Source of the DNA: Bacteroidota bacterium
Lineage (GTDB): Bacteria; Bacteroidota; Bacteroidia; Cytophagales; Cyclobacteriaceae
Assembly: GCA_018267215.1 (NCBI GenBank)
Contig: JAFDYX010000005.1
Location: 1-62,583, forward strand
Length of the DNA stretch: 62,583 bases
Reading direction: 5' to 3'
The position numbers were made by a program, and so were the translations under genes. Below the pieces are notes generated by a model. It was given only the letters and a program-made list of their open reading frames with translations. It was not told the origin of the DNA and ran no database searches. Numbering within the stretch: position 1 is the first letter of the stretch; each line of letters opens with the position of its first letter. Positions 25,501 through 33,672 of this stretch are shown piece by piece.

Positions 25501-26199
25501 TCAATCTTGTTTCATCATTTTAGCTTCGATGGACTGTGTGGTATGGGGCACTGCTATCAGCCGTTCTTTTGAAATCAGTTTGCCGGTAACAGAGCATATT
25601 CCATACGTGCCATTTTTAATGCGTACCAATGCGTTTTCTAAATTGGTAATATACTTCAACTGACGGGCAGCCAATTGGCTCATATTTTCTTTCTCGGCTG
25701 TTTCCGCCCCATCTTCCAGCACTTTGGTATTTCCACCCGAAGTGGAGTCGGTGCCTTCGTCATTGTTGCGGTTGAGCGTCTCTTTCAAAATCTTAAATTC
25801 TTCGCGCGCCTTTTCCAGCTTTCCTAAAATGAGTGTTTCAAATTCTTTTAGTTCTTCATCACTGTATCGGGTTTTTCCTTCATTCGCTGCAGATGGCTTA
25901 GCCGGTTTATGGGCAATAGGCCGCTGGGTTAGTATCGGAAAAATATTCAATTGAGCGGGTGCCGGTTTTTGTGGTGCCGACACAGGCTTGGTTTGTAGCT
26001 TTTTAGCAGCTGGTTTTTTTGCAACAACTTTTTTGGCGACAACTTTCTTAGGCGCTTTTTTGGCAACTACTTTCTTCGGAGCCTTTTTGGCTACCTTTTT
26101 TTTGGCTCCTGCTGTACTTTTTGATTTCACAGGCTTATTTGCTTTTACTGCTTTTTTCTTGGCAGCCTTGGCTGGTTTCTTCTTTGCTGATTTTGCCAT
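25501..26199 (-). CDS. DksA/TraR-family protein fused to a histone-H1-like Lys/Ala tail
   Basis: 232 residues. Residues 1-75 are almost only Lys, Ala, Val and Pro (repeats such as APKKVVAKK), resembling the C-terminal tail of histone H1. Residues about 105-232 are a DksA/TraR-type coiled coil and globular end, including LVRIKNGTYGICSVTGKLISKERLIAVP. The zinc-finger position keeps only one Cys (Cys202); the other ligands are replaced, so no classical C4 finger forms. DksA proteins bind the RNA polymerase secondary channel. The tail should also bind DNA or RNA. Known family members in Bacteroidota share the degenerate finger. Confidence 0.85.
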   Translation of the reverse strand: MAKSAKKKPAKAAKKKAVKANKPVKSKSTAGAKKKVAKKAPKKVVAKKAPKKVVAKKVVAKKPAAKKLQTKPVSAPQKPAPAQLNIFPILTQRPIAHKPAKPSAANEGKTRYSDEELKEFETLILGKLEKAREEFKILKETLNRNNDEGTDSTSGGNTKVLEDGAETAEKENMSQLAARQLKYITNLENALVRIKNGTYGICSVTGKLISKERLIAVPHTTQSIEAKMMKQD

Positions 26200-26338
26200 A
26201 ATGAGTTTCCTTAAAGTGAGGTTTCTTAAAAAAGTCCGGCAAAAATACGTTTCTGCTACGAAACAAAAAATTCGCTCCGTTTGTAAAAAATCCCTCTGTT
26301 ATTAAAATTTAGGTGAAAGTGTAAAAAGGTGACGTAAA

Positions 26339-26734
26339 TCAGTTGTCGAAATCGGGATCATAACTGGCTTCGCGGCCTCCCTGCTTGCCTCCGCCCTCGT
26401 CATCATCAGAGCCTTCGTATTCATCTGATCCTTCAAAATCATCGCCTCCCCCGCCAAACGACTCTGTAGAGTCTTCTCCGGCATCTTCAAATTCTTGCGG
26501 CTTACCCGAGTCCACATCGTAGCCTCCATCGCTGTTTTTGGTGGCCGGCAGTTTTACCAGATAAACAGAGTCTGCTGTTTCTAATGGGAAAACAAAAATG
26601 GGTTCATTCTTGGCATTGGTAATCCGCGTGATGCTTGATTCATAGCCATTGGGGTATTGTTCGCGCAGAAGTTCTTGCAATTCGCCCGACAAGTTTTCTA
26701 AACTTTTGATAATTCTTTTTTTGGGAGCAGCCAT
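26339..26734 (-). CDS. Hypothetical acidic protein
   Basis: 131 residues when started at MAAPKKRIIK; the 30 extra upstream codons are hydrophobic and basic with no family resemblance. The N-terminal half (ENLSGELQELLREQYPNGY, then IFVFPLETADSVYLVKLP) looks like a small folded domain. The last 55 residues are Asp/Glu/Gly/Ser-rich and probably disordered, ending ASYDPDFDN. It sits upstream of the DksA-like gene on the same strand, 139 bases away. The family appears restricted to this phylum as far as I know. No function is assigned. Confidence 0.65.
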   Translation of the reverse strand: MAAPKKRIIKSLENLSGELQELLREQYPNGYESSITRITNAKNEPIFVFPLETADSVYLVKLPATKNSDGGYDVDSGKPQEFEDAGEDSTESFGGGGDDFEGSDEYEGSDDDEGGGKQGGREASYDPDFDN

Positions 26735-26913
26735 TATTACGACAATCTTTAAAAATCGGCTCAAATAGCAACGAATTGCAGCAGTAGGCAAGATTTTTTT
26801 TAAAATTTTTTGATGGTTACCCAAAAACTAATTACTTTTCTTGTCTCAAACGAATTAGAAACCTAAAAAATACCCTATCGAAACACACTCTACGTTACCT
26901 AACTAACAACAAA

Positions 26914-27564
26914 ATGATTGACAACAAATGCAGCGACAGCCAGTTGGTTTCGCTCTATCAGTCCGGTAACGATGAGGCGTTTGAGATGCTGCTGCACAGG
27001 CACAAGTCTAGAATATACACTTCCATCTACCTGATCGTAAAAGACCGCTATGTGGCAGAAGACCTTTTACAAGATGTATTTATTAAGGCCGTAAACGTGA
27101 TGAAAAGCGGACGGTATAATGAAGAGGGCAAATTTTTGCCCTGGATAAGCCGTATTGCCCATAACCTGGCTATTGACCATTTCAGGAGCGCCAAAAGGCA
27201 TCCCGAAGTTGTTTTAGAAGATGGAAGCTGCGTTTTTGATGTCCTCCGTTTTGCCGAGGAGTCGTTTGAAACAATTCAGTCCCGCAGAGATACCAAAAGC
27301 AAACTGCGCTCGTTAATCAAGCAATTACCGCAAGAACAAAAGGAAGTGCTGATTATGCGCCACTACCTGCAAATGAGTTTTCAGGAAATAGCCGACCGCA
27401 CCGGGGTGAGCATCAACACGGCTCTGGGGCGCATGCGCTATGCGCTCATCAACTTGCGCAAGAGTATGAATATAACAAATGCCTATGATAAAAACATTTA
27501 CCCAACACGACCTGATGAGGCGATTGTACCTCGAAACCTCGCCCGAGGAGACGAAGGCGATTGA
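26914..27564 (+). CDS. RNA polymerase sigma-70 family factor (ECF-like)
   Basis: 216 residues. Region 2 is YQSGNDEAFEMLLHRHKSRIYTSIYLIVKDRYVAEDLLQDVF with the core-binding DLLQDVF. Region 4 is LPQEQKEVLIMRHYLQMSFQEIADRTGVSINTALGRMRYAL with a helix-turn-helix. The last 30 residues (after NLRKSM) are not sigma-like, and this stretch overlaps the next ORF by about 86 bases. No extracytoplasmic anti-sigma gene of the FecR type follows. This conserved Bacteroidota sigma group is not a SusC/D-linked type. Its target genes are unknown. Confidence 0.9.
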   Translation: MIDNKCSDSQLVSLYQSGNDEAFEMLLHRHKSRIYTSIYLIVKDRYVAEDLLQDVFIKAVNVMKSGRYNEEGKFLPWISRIAHNLAIDHFRSAKRHPEVVLEDGSCVFDVLRFAEESFETIQSRRDTKSKLRSLIKQLPQEQKEVLIMRHYLQMSFQEIADRTGVSINTALGRMRYALINLRKSMNITNAYDKNIYPTRPDEAIVPRNLARGDEGD

Positions 27565-27715
27565 CAAGGCCTTGCTTTGCGATAGCACCCTGCAACAGCA
27601 GTATTCTGAGCTGGTCGCACTGAAAAAGGAACTGGATATGGCTACTGCCAATCCATCTGAGGCTGCCGTACAAAACATCCTTAATTACGCCCGGGGTTTG
27701 CAAGAGCATCATTAA
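27479..27715 (+). CDS. Small protein overlapping the sigma factor gene; possible regulator
   Basis: A 78-residue soluble helical protein (LMRRLYLETSPEETKAIDKALLCDSTLQQQYSELVALKKEL). It begins inside the sigma gene, at ATG 27479 or at 27485, in another frame. Similar small helical ORFs follow this type of sigma factor in related genomes as far as I recall, and the LYLETSPEE..AL...LQ..Y pattern resembles the N-terminal zf/anti-sigma-like helical segment. A role in binding the sigma factor is inference from position. No transmembrane segment is present. Confidence 0.6.
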   Translation: MPMIKTFTQHDLMRRLYLETSPEETKAIDKALLCDSTLQQQYSELVALKKELDMATANPSEAAVQNILNYARGLQEHH

Positions 27716-27872
27716 GCCTTTTCAAGCGTTTTTTTGATAGTTTGAGTGCCTTTTCGCGATTCTGATATTTCCCTGTAAATATTACGGCCATATTATTTTT
27801 CTATTAATAGAAGTTTTTCGGGTCAACTTCTAGAGGCACTTTTTCGTTACTTTGATAAGTAAAACCACTACT

Positions 27873-28073
27873 ATGAAAAGTACATCGAAGCTGGCCATCC
27901 TTCAAAGTTTGGATGAATTGGATCAAGCACAGGTGGAGAATGTTTTGACTTACATAAAAAGCCTGTTGCAAGAACCAACCGAGTACCAACTGTTGAAGAA
28001 AAAAGCGTTGAAAGAAATCAGACTGGCACTGAAGCAAAGTAGCAGCAAAGGCAGTTTACAGTTGTTGGCTTAG
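27873..28073 (+). CDS. Small hypothetical protein, antitoxin-like helical fold
   Basis: 66 residues from MKSTSKLAIL; an upstream in-frame ATG seven codons earlier is possible. It is Lys/Leu/Gln rich with LDELDQAQVENVLTYIKSLLQ, a pattern seen in DUF2281-like and other small antitoxin-like proteins (LP..EAEKVLDYIEFLL). No toxin gene is next to it, so I do not call it an antitoxin. A TTACTTTG box upstream is close to the -7 consensus. Confidence 0.5.
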   Translation: MKSTSKLAILQSLDELDQAQVENVLTYIKSLLQEPTEYQLLKKKALKEIRLALKQSSSKGSLQLLA

Positions 28074-28106
28074 TGCCTTTGTCGCCTTTCCTCTCTCAAA
28101 AAAATT

Positions 28107-28123
28107 CTGTGATTTTTTCACAG
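28107..28123. terminator. Weak hairpin between the small ORF and porE-like gene
   Basis: CTGTGA, loop TTTTT, TCACAG, followed by a T-rich stretch, between two convergent genes. The stem is only six pairs, so termination is uncertain. Confidence 0.35.
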
Positions 28124-28166
28124 TTGCTTTTATTGCCTTTTACACGGGGCAAGAGTACCTACAAGG

Positions 28167-30176
28167 TCAGTTATCGTTTTCCTTGTCTTTAAAATATTTA
28201 TCCTCATCGGTTTCCTCGCTCTTTTTTATATTCGGCCCGATTTCTACTATTCTAAATTCTGTGCGCCTATTTTTTTGGCGGCCGACCGGGTTATCAGTGC
28301 CATCCGGGTTAGAGTTGCGCGCTATGGGCACACTCTCGCCATACCCTTTGGCCGTTAGTCGTTTGGGGTCAATGCCTTTGCGTATTAAATAATTTACCGT
28401 GCTCTGTGCCCTTCGTTGCGAAAGTTCGAGATTGTAGGCATCGGAAGCGACACTGTCGGTGTGTGAGCCCATCTCAATTTTTATCTCCGGGTTGTCTTCC
28501 AGCAGTTGCGCCAGCTTGTTCAGCTCACGGGCGGCTGCCGGCCTGATGTCGGCACTGTCATAGCCAAAGTAAATATTGTTGAGGACAAAGCGTGCATTTT
28601 TTGTTTTGCGATCCAAGACCATAAGTGTATCAAACGTGATGTTTGTTACCAATTCTTTCAGCGATTCGAGGGAAACAGATTTTCCTACAGTAGTAAACGG
28701 TTGCCGTTTGGTCAGGTATCCATCGCGTTCGCCCAATAAAAAGTAATGTTCATTTTCATAAACGCGGAAAAGAAACTTACCATCATTTCCGGTGGTAAAA
28801 TCCTGCATCACATCGCCATCCGAGCCCAGCAGCGAAACTTTGGTATCCGGTAAAATCTCGCGCGAGCTGTCTTTGCGCACCGAATATGTGACCCCTTGCA
28901 AATAATAATTTACTACGCGCAAATTGGGGTCGTCATTTATAAAAGTGTAGATGTCGTCATCGCCTTTTCCTCCTTCTCTGTTGGAAGTAAAAAATCCGCG
29001 GTCGGGCCTGAAGAGGAAAATACCAAAATCATCACCGGTTGAGTTCATGGTAGGCCCCAGGTTATCAATTACTGTTTTCCCGTTAGCTCTGTTTACTACA
29101 AACATATCAAGCTGGCCGTAGCCGGGGTGGCCGTCAGAAGAAAAGTAGAGCCTGCCATTGTCGGCCATGTAGGGAAACAATTCATCGCCTGCGGTATTGA
29201 TGTCAGGGCCAAGATTTCTCACTTTTCCAAAGCGGCCACGGCTATCCATTTGTGCCGAGTACAGATCAAGGCCTCCATAGCCTCCTTTGCGGTTAGAAGA
29301 AAAATAGAGCGTACGGCCGTCAGCGCTGAGGGAGGGAGTAGATTCCCAATAATCGGGTGTGTTGACATTGATCGGAATGGCGGCTGTCCATGCTCCATTT
29401 CTAAACCGGGACAAAAACAAATCTACATCTTTAGCTCCTTTTCTTTTGCCCGTATTGCCGCGGGCAAAAATCATCAGCTTTCCGTCTGCCGAAAACGTGA
29501 TAGAACCTGTGTTTACATCCGGCATATTGATGATGCCTTGGGGCAAAGGTTTTAACGTGCTCATATCCACATTTGCTCCTTTTGTATCAACTTGATACAG
29601 GTCGGTAAACGGAGTGCCGGAGGCTTCGTACAGTCTGGCGTTGGTGCGCGAAGAAGCAAAGTATAAAATGCTGTTGGAGTATACCGGGCCATATTCGGCA
29701 AATGGTGTATTCAGGGCTTCCAGATTTTTTACCCGGTAGTAGTCTTTCTTTTTCAGTTGCGAAAGATTTTGCAAGCCCTTCAATTCTTTTTGGGCGCGGT
29801 CTTTCAGTTCTTCATTTTCACTGCTGCCTACCAGTTCCTCCAGTTCTTTTTCTGCTTCTGCATATTTGCCGTTTGCCTGCAGTGCTTTGGCATAATAAAG
29901 CCCTACCGAATCTTTCTTCAGGCCGCGCCCTCTGGCCTTGGCGTAGAAGGGTTCTGCTTCTCTAATCCGGTTGGAGAGGCGGTACGATTCGGCTACATAA
30001 TAATTGGCTTTAAAATTATTGGGCTGCTTGGCCAGCACATTTTTGTAGTAGGCTATTACCTTTTCATATTTAGCCAACTGAAAAGACTGCTCTGCTTTTT
30101 TTTCGGAACTGCACGACACCCACAACCAAACAGTGGCAGCCAAACAAAAAACGATACCTGCGTTTCGTACTCTCAT
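28167..30176 (-). CDS. porE: PorE-like OmpA-family lipoprotein of the type IX secretion system
   Basis: 669 residues with the architecture of Porphyromonas gingivalis PorE. Signal peptide and lipobox (LWVSC, lipidated Cys22) come first. A TPR segment (about 50-130, NYYVAESYRLSNRIREAEPFYAK) follows, then a PD40/WD40-like beta-propeller (about 150-420; GSITFSADGKLMIFARG, PSLSADGRTLYFSSNR). Next is a carboxypeptidase-regulatory-like beta domain (about 430-520), and last a C-terminal OmpA peptidoglycan-binding domain (HTDSVASDAYNLELSQRRA..GYGES). In PorE the OmpA domain anchors the secretion system to peptidoglycan. Other OmpA/PD40 lipoproteins share this plan, so porE is likely rather than certain. 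Confidence 0.72.
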   Translation of the reverse strand: MRVRNAGIVFCLAATVWLWVSCSSEKKAEQSFQLAKYEKVIAYYKNVLAKQPNNFKANYYVAESYRLSNRIREAEPFYAKARGRGLKKDSVGLYYAKALQANGKYAEAEKELEELVGSSENEELKDRAQKELKGLQNLSQLKKKDYYRVKNLEALNTPFAEYGPVYSNSILYFASSRTNARLYEASGTPFTDLYQVDTKGANVDMSTLKPLPQGIINMPDVNTGSITFSADGKLMIFARGNTGKRKGAKDVDLFLSRFRNGAWTAAIPINVNTPDYWESTPSLSADGRTLYFSSNRKGGYGGLDLYSAQMDSRGRFGKVRNLGPDINTAGDELFPYMADNGRLYFSSDGHPGYGQLDMFVVNRANGKTVIDNLGPTMNSTGDDFGIFLFRPDRGFFTSNREGGKGDDDIYTFINDDPNLRVVNYYLQGVTYSVRKDSSREILPDTKVSLLGSDGDVMQDFTTGNDGKFLFRVYENEHYFLLGERDGYLTKRQPFTTVGKSVSLESLKELVTNITFDTLMVLDRKTKNARFVLNNIYFGYDSADIRPAAARELNKLAQLLEDNPEIKIEMGSHTDSVASDAYNLELSQRRAQSTVNYLIRKGIDPKRLTAKGYGESVPIARNSNPDGTDNPVGRQKNRRTEFRIVEIGPNIKKSEETDEDKYFKDKENDN

Positions 30177-30207
30177 AGTTATGGAGTAAAGCTACAACAA
30201 AACCACT

Positions 30208-30711
30208 TTATTGAGATAACGTATGTTCCGGCAAATATTTTGAGAGCCACGATTTTTCTACCGGTATTTTCCAGGCTTCTTCCAGTTCTTTTTTGGTAGA
30301 TACCGTTGTGTTAAAGAGTATCGCTGCAGAACCGACTGTGCCATTGCCCAAAGCTATTTTTATTTCGTTTAACGAATACGTCTTTACCGCTCCCTCCATA
30401 AAAAATGCTATTCGGGTACGGTCAAAAAAATCTAAGTGCAAGTGTTGTTGTAATTTTTTCAATACGCGGGTGGAACTGTCAATACTGCAACCGCTGGCCG
30501 GCAGGTGCGATTCGTCTGCCATCAGGATGATGAAACGGTTTTCCCGAATTTCAAAATAATTGTGGAGCGGGTTTCCGTGGGCATTCCATTCATGGCAAAA
30601 TGAGGTGAGTGTTTCACTAATTTGCTCTTTTTCGGCATCAGAAAACTGGCGATTGGACTGATACACCCACACGCGGGTATCATCGGCTAATGTGGTATAG
30701 TTGGTCATCAT
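30208..30711 (-). CDS. Conserved Bacteroidota protein often mislabelled ABC transporter ATPase
   Basis: 167 residues, soluble, with no Walker A, signature or Walker B motif, so the common database name is not supported. Recognisable blocks are DDTRVWVYQSNRQFSDAEKEQI, CHEWNAHGNPLHNYFEIRENRFIIL and the central SHLPASGCSIDSSTRVL, which may form an active or binding site (Cys and Asp). The C-terminal PVEKSWLSKYLP is also conserved. Function unknown. It is upstream of the porE-like gene on the same strand. Confidence 0.75.
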   Translation of the reverse strand: MMTNYTTLADDTRVWVYQSNRQFSDAEKEQISETLTSFCHEWNAHGNPLHNYFEIRENRFIILMADESHLPASGCSIDSSTRVLKKLQQHLHLDFFDRTRIAFFMEGAVKTYSLNEIKIALGNGTVGSAAILFNTTVSTKKELEEAWKIPVEKSWLSKYLPEHTLSQ

Positions 30712-30808
30712 ATAAACGACAAATTTAAGACTTGTTGTAAATTGGTATGGGTTCGATCTCTTTCTAAACGTTAATATTCAGTTTATCTTGCAAAGGTAAA
30801 TCCATGTT

Positions 30809-32170
30809 ATGATGATCCAAGAATATATTCTCGCTAACCAACAACGGTTTTTAGACGAACTTTTTGAGTTATTGCGAATTCCATCGGTCAGTGCCGACAG
30901 CCGGCATAAGGCAGATGTTCGTCAGGCTGCTGAATACATTTTAAAAAAATTAAAAGAAGCCGGTGCCGACTCTGTTGAACTTTGCGAAACCAAAGGCCAC
31001 CCGATTGTATTCGGTGAAAAGAAAATTAATGCCACGTTGCCCACGGTTTTAGTTTATGGGCATTACGATGTGCAGCCGCCCGACCCGCTCGAGCTGTGGG
31101 CATCTCCGCCATTTGAACCGGTAATCAAAGACGGAAAAATTTTTGCGCGCGGCTCGTGCGATGATAAAGGCCAGGTGTACATGCACCTCAAAGCATTTGA
31201 AGCCATGATGAAACTAAACCAACTGCCTTGCAATATTAAATTCATGATCGAAGGCGAAGAAGAAGTAGGCTCTGATAATCTTGGAACGTTTGTAAAAGAA
31301 AATAAAGAAAAACTGAAGGCCGATGTGATTTTGATTTCGGATACATCTTTGATTTCTTTAGACTGCCCTTCTATTACTACCGGCTTGCGAGGGCTCAGCT
31401 ATCTGGAAGTGGAGGTAACAGGCCCTAACCGCGATCTGCATTCGGGTGTGTATGGCGGTGCCGTGGCCAACCCTATCAATGTACTTGCCGAAATGATTAC
31501 CTCGCTGCACGATGAAAATGGCCGCGTGATGATACCGGGATTTTACGATAAAGTAGCCTCATTATCAGATGAGGAAAGAAAAAAAATAAATAGCGCTCCT
31601 TTCAATCTGAGTGACTACAAGCATGATTTGAACATTGACGAAGTACAAGGCGAGCAGGGCTATACCACGATCGAGCGAACGGGCATCCGCCCCACGTTGG
31701 ATGTCAACGGTATTTGGGGTGGCTACACTGGTGAAGGGGCCAAAACGGTGCTGCCTTCCAAAGCCCATGCTAAAATTTCGATGCGCTTAGTGCCTCATCA
31801 AAACTCTGATGAGGTTACTAAACTTTTCACCAAGCATTTTCTGTCCATTGCGCCCAAGTCGGTGAAAGTAAAAGTGACATCTCACCACGGAGGCCAGCCT
31901 GCCGTTACGCCTACGGACTCAAAAGCATTTAAAGCTGCCAGCAAAGCTTTTGAAGAAGTGTGGGGTAAGGCGCCCATACCTACTCGCGATGGCGGAAGTA
32001 TTCCCATCGTTTCACTTTTCAAAAAAGAGTTAGGCTTGGACACGGTGTTGATGGGCTTTGGTCTGGACAGCGATGCCATCCACTCGCCCAACGAACATTA
32101 TGGCGTAAAGAATTTTCTGATCGGTATTGAAACGATTGTGGCATTCCACAAACATTTCGCCCAAGGCTGA
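30809..32170 (+). CDS. M20 family dipeptidase
   Basis: Cytosolic dizinc peptidase of 453 residues. First metal ligand His85 and Asp87 in YGHYDVQPP; bridging Asp118 in RGSCDDKGQ; catalytic Glu at about 150-151 in IEGEEEVGSD. A late His sits in DAIHSPNEHYG near the C-terminus. The lid domain (about 190-310) contains the conserved DLHSGVYGGAVANP. The family hydrolyses dipeptides, carnosine-type or Cys-Gly substrates. The first of two tandem ATG codons is used; either is possible. Confidence 0.93.
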   Translation: MMIQEYILANQQRFLDELFELLRIPSVSADSRHKADVRQAAEYILKKLKEAGADSVELCETKGHPIVFGEKKINATLPTVLVYGHYDVQPPDPLELWASPPFEPVIKDGKIFARGSCDDKGQVYMHLKAFEAMMKLNQLPCNIKFMIEGEEEVGSDNLGTFVKENKEKLKADVILISDTSLISLDCPSITTGLRGLSYLEVEVTGPNRDLHSGVYGGAVANPINVLAEMITSLHDENGRVMIPGFYDKVASLSDEERKKINSAPFNLSDYKHDLNIDEVQGEQGYTTIERTGIRPTLDVNGIWGGYTGEGAKTVLPSKAHAKISMRLVPHQNSDEVTKLFTKHFLSIAPKSVKVKVTSHHGGQPAVTPTDSKAFKAASKAFEEVWGKAPIPTRDGGSIPIVSLFKKELGLDTVLMGFGLDSDAIHSPNEHYGVKNFLIGIETIVAFHKHFAQG

Positions 32171-32686
32171 TTATTCAATTCGAAGAAACCTTTGTTCGGT
32201 TCGAAATCCGTTCTGCTCTATCAGTTTTTTGAATTGCTGTTTGGTAGGCTTAAAGATGTTGGTGCTGTCACCCGTCTCGGTAATAGTTCGCAGGTTGTTC
32301 AATTCCAATTTAGTAGCAATAGATCCGAGGATTAACCCGTCTTTTGTTTCCTCTATTTTTTGAACTTGCCATGCTCCTTCAAAAATCTGTTGGCTGAGAA
32401 AATAATATCCTTTGAATTTTCTTAGCCTGAATTTGTCGCTCTGAAAATATAGCGTATCAGGATTTTGCTTAGGCAGACTGTCGGTAGCTTTTGTAAGATT
32501 GCTTTTTATCATTGCGTGAGAAGTGATGGTAAGCAGCGTAGAATCGTAGGCGAGATATTTGCCGATCAGTTTCTTGGAGATAGATTTTTCATCTTTCACA
32601 CCTTCCGGCTGTGGCACTTCAAAGTGAGCAGAATCAACACAGGAAGCCAACAATATGAAGATGAAAAAGGCTATCGGCCTGTTCAT
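32171..32686 (-). CDS. Hypothetical lipoprotein, last gene of the ugd-uxs operon
   Basis: 171 residues. The signal peptide ends in a lipobox (ILLASC, lipidated Cys16). The body is mixed beta/alpha with [28 protein letters not shown] near the middle. Its start overlaps the uxs stop by four bases, so it is translationally coupled to a nucleotide-sugar pathway. A role in that pathway is not shown. I do not recognise a family. Confidence 0.7.
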   Translation of the reverse strand: MNRPIAFFIFILLASCVDSAHFEVPQPEGVKDEKSISKKLIGKYLAYDSTLLTITSHAMIKSNLTKATDSLPKQNPDTLYFQSDKFRLRKFKGYYFLSQQIFEGAWQVQKIEETKDGLILGSIATKLELNNLRTITETGDSTNIFKPTKQQFKKLIEQNGFRTEQRFLRIE

Positions 32687-33672
32687 CGGATAAACCCATC
32701 AAAGTTTTTATGGTCGCGGTGGTAAAGCACTTCTTTCGGCAAAGACTTGAAATAATCGTACGTAATTTTCAATCCTTCGGCTCGCGAAACTTTAGGCTCC
32801 CATTTTAAAATTTCTTTGGCTTTTCTGATGTCGGGCTGCCGTTGCTTAGGGTCGTCCTTAGGTAGTGGTTGGTAAATAATTTTTTGTTTTGTGCCGGTCA
32901 GCTTGATAATCTCTTCTGCAAATTCTCTGATGGTGATTTCGCTCGGGTTGCCAATGTTCATGGGCAATACATAGTCACTCATCAGCAGGCGGTAAATACC
33001 TTCCACCAGATCGTCCACAAAGCAGAACGAACGAGTTTGCGAGCCATCGCCAAAAATGGTGAGATCTTCTCCGCGCAAAGCCTGGCCAATAAATGCCGGC
33101 AGCACACGGCCATCGTTGAGGCGCATGCGCGGGCCGTACGTATTGAAGATGCGCACAATGCGCGTATCTAACTGGTGGTAGGTATGGTAAGCCATCGTCA
33201 TGGCTTCCTGAAAACGTTTGGCTTCATCATACACACCGCGCGGCCCTACGGGATTTACGTTTCCATAATACTCTTCCGGTTGTGGATGCACGGTGGGGTC
33301 GCCATACACTTCCGAGGTAGAGGCGATCATGATGCGCGATTTTTTTTGCCTCGCCAAGCCGAGTAAATTATGGATGCCGAGCGACCCGACTTTTAAAGTC
33401 TGAATAGGAATTTTCAGGTAATCAATCGGGCTGGCCGGAGAAGCAAAATGTAAAATGTAATGCAACTCTCCGGGCACGTGCACAAATTTGGAAACATCAT
33501 GGTTGTAAAACTCAAACTCTTTCAGTTTAAAGAGATGCTCAATGTTGCGCAGATCACCGGTGATGAGGTTGTCCATGGCAATCACCTCTAATCCTTCGCG
33601 GATGAAGCGGTCGCACAGATGAGAACCCAAAAAGCCTGCCCCTCCGGTTATTAATATGCGTTGCTTAGCCAT
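32683..33672 (-). CDS. UDP-glucuronate decarboxylase (UDP-xylose synthase), SDR family
   Basis: 329 residues. The NAD-binding motif is [12 protein letters not shown] (about 9-20). The active-site Tyr-x3-Lys is in GVYDEAKR, with Thr/Ser in STSEVYGDP just before it. The segment [18 protein letters not shown] is typical of UXS enzymes, which convert UDP-glucuronate to UDP-xylose. It lies directly downstream of ugd, which makes UDP-glucuronate, and overlaps it by 8 bases. Together they supply UDP-xylose for surface polysaccharide or glycoprotein. Confidence 0.92.
   Translation of the reverse strand: MAKQRILITGGAGFLGSHLCDRFIREGLEVIAMDNLITGDLRNIEHLFKLKEFEFYNHDVSKFVHVPGELHYILHFASPASPIDYLKIPIQTLKVGSLGIHNLLGLARQKKSRIMIASTSEVYGDPTVHPQPEEYYGNVNPVGPRGVYDEAKRFQEAMTMAYHTYHQLDTRIVRIFNTYGPRMRLNDGRVLPAFIGQALRGEDLTIFGDGSQTRSFCFVDDLVEGIYRLLMSDYVLPMNIGNPSEITIREFAEEIIKLTGTKQKIIYQPLPKDDPKQRQPDIRKAKEILKWEPKVSRAEGLKITYDYFKSLPKEVLYHRDHKNFDGFIR

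Noticed and set aside
25988..26305. Phe/Ala/Thr-rich hydrophobic ORF opposite the DksA-like tail
   Set aside because: Mirror of Lys/Ala codons; it looks like membrane helices only by composition.
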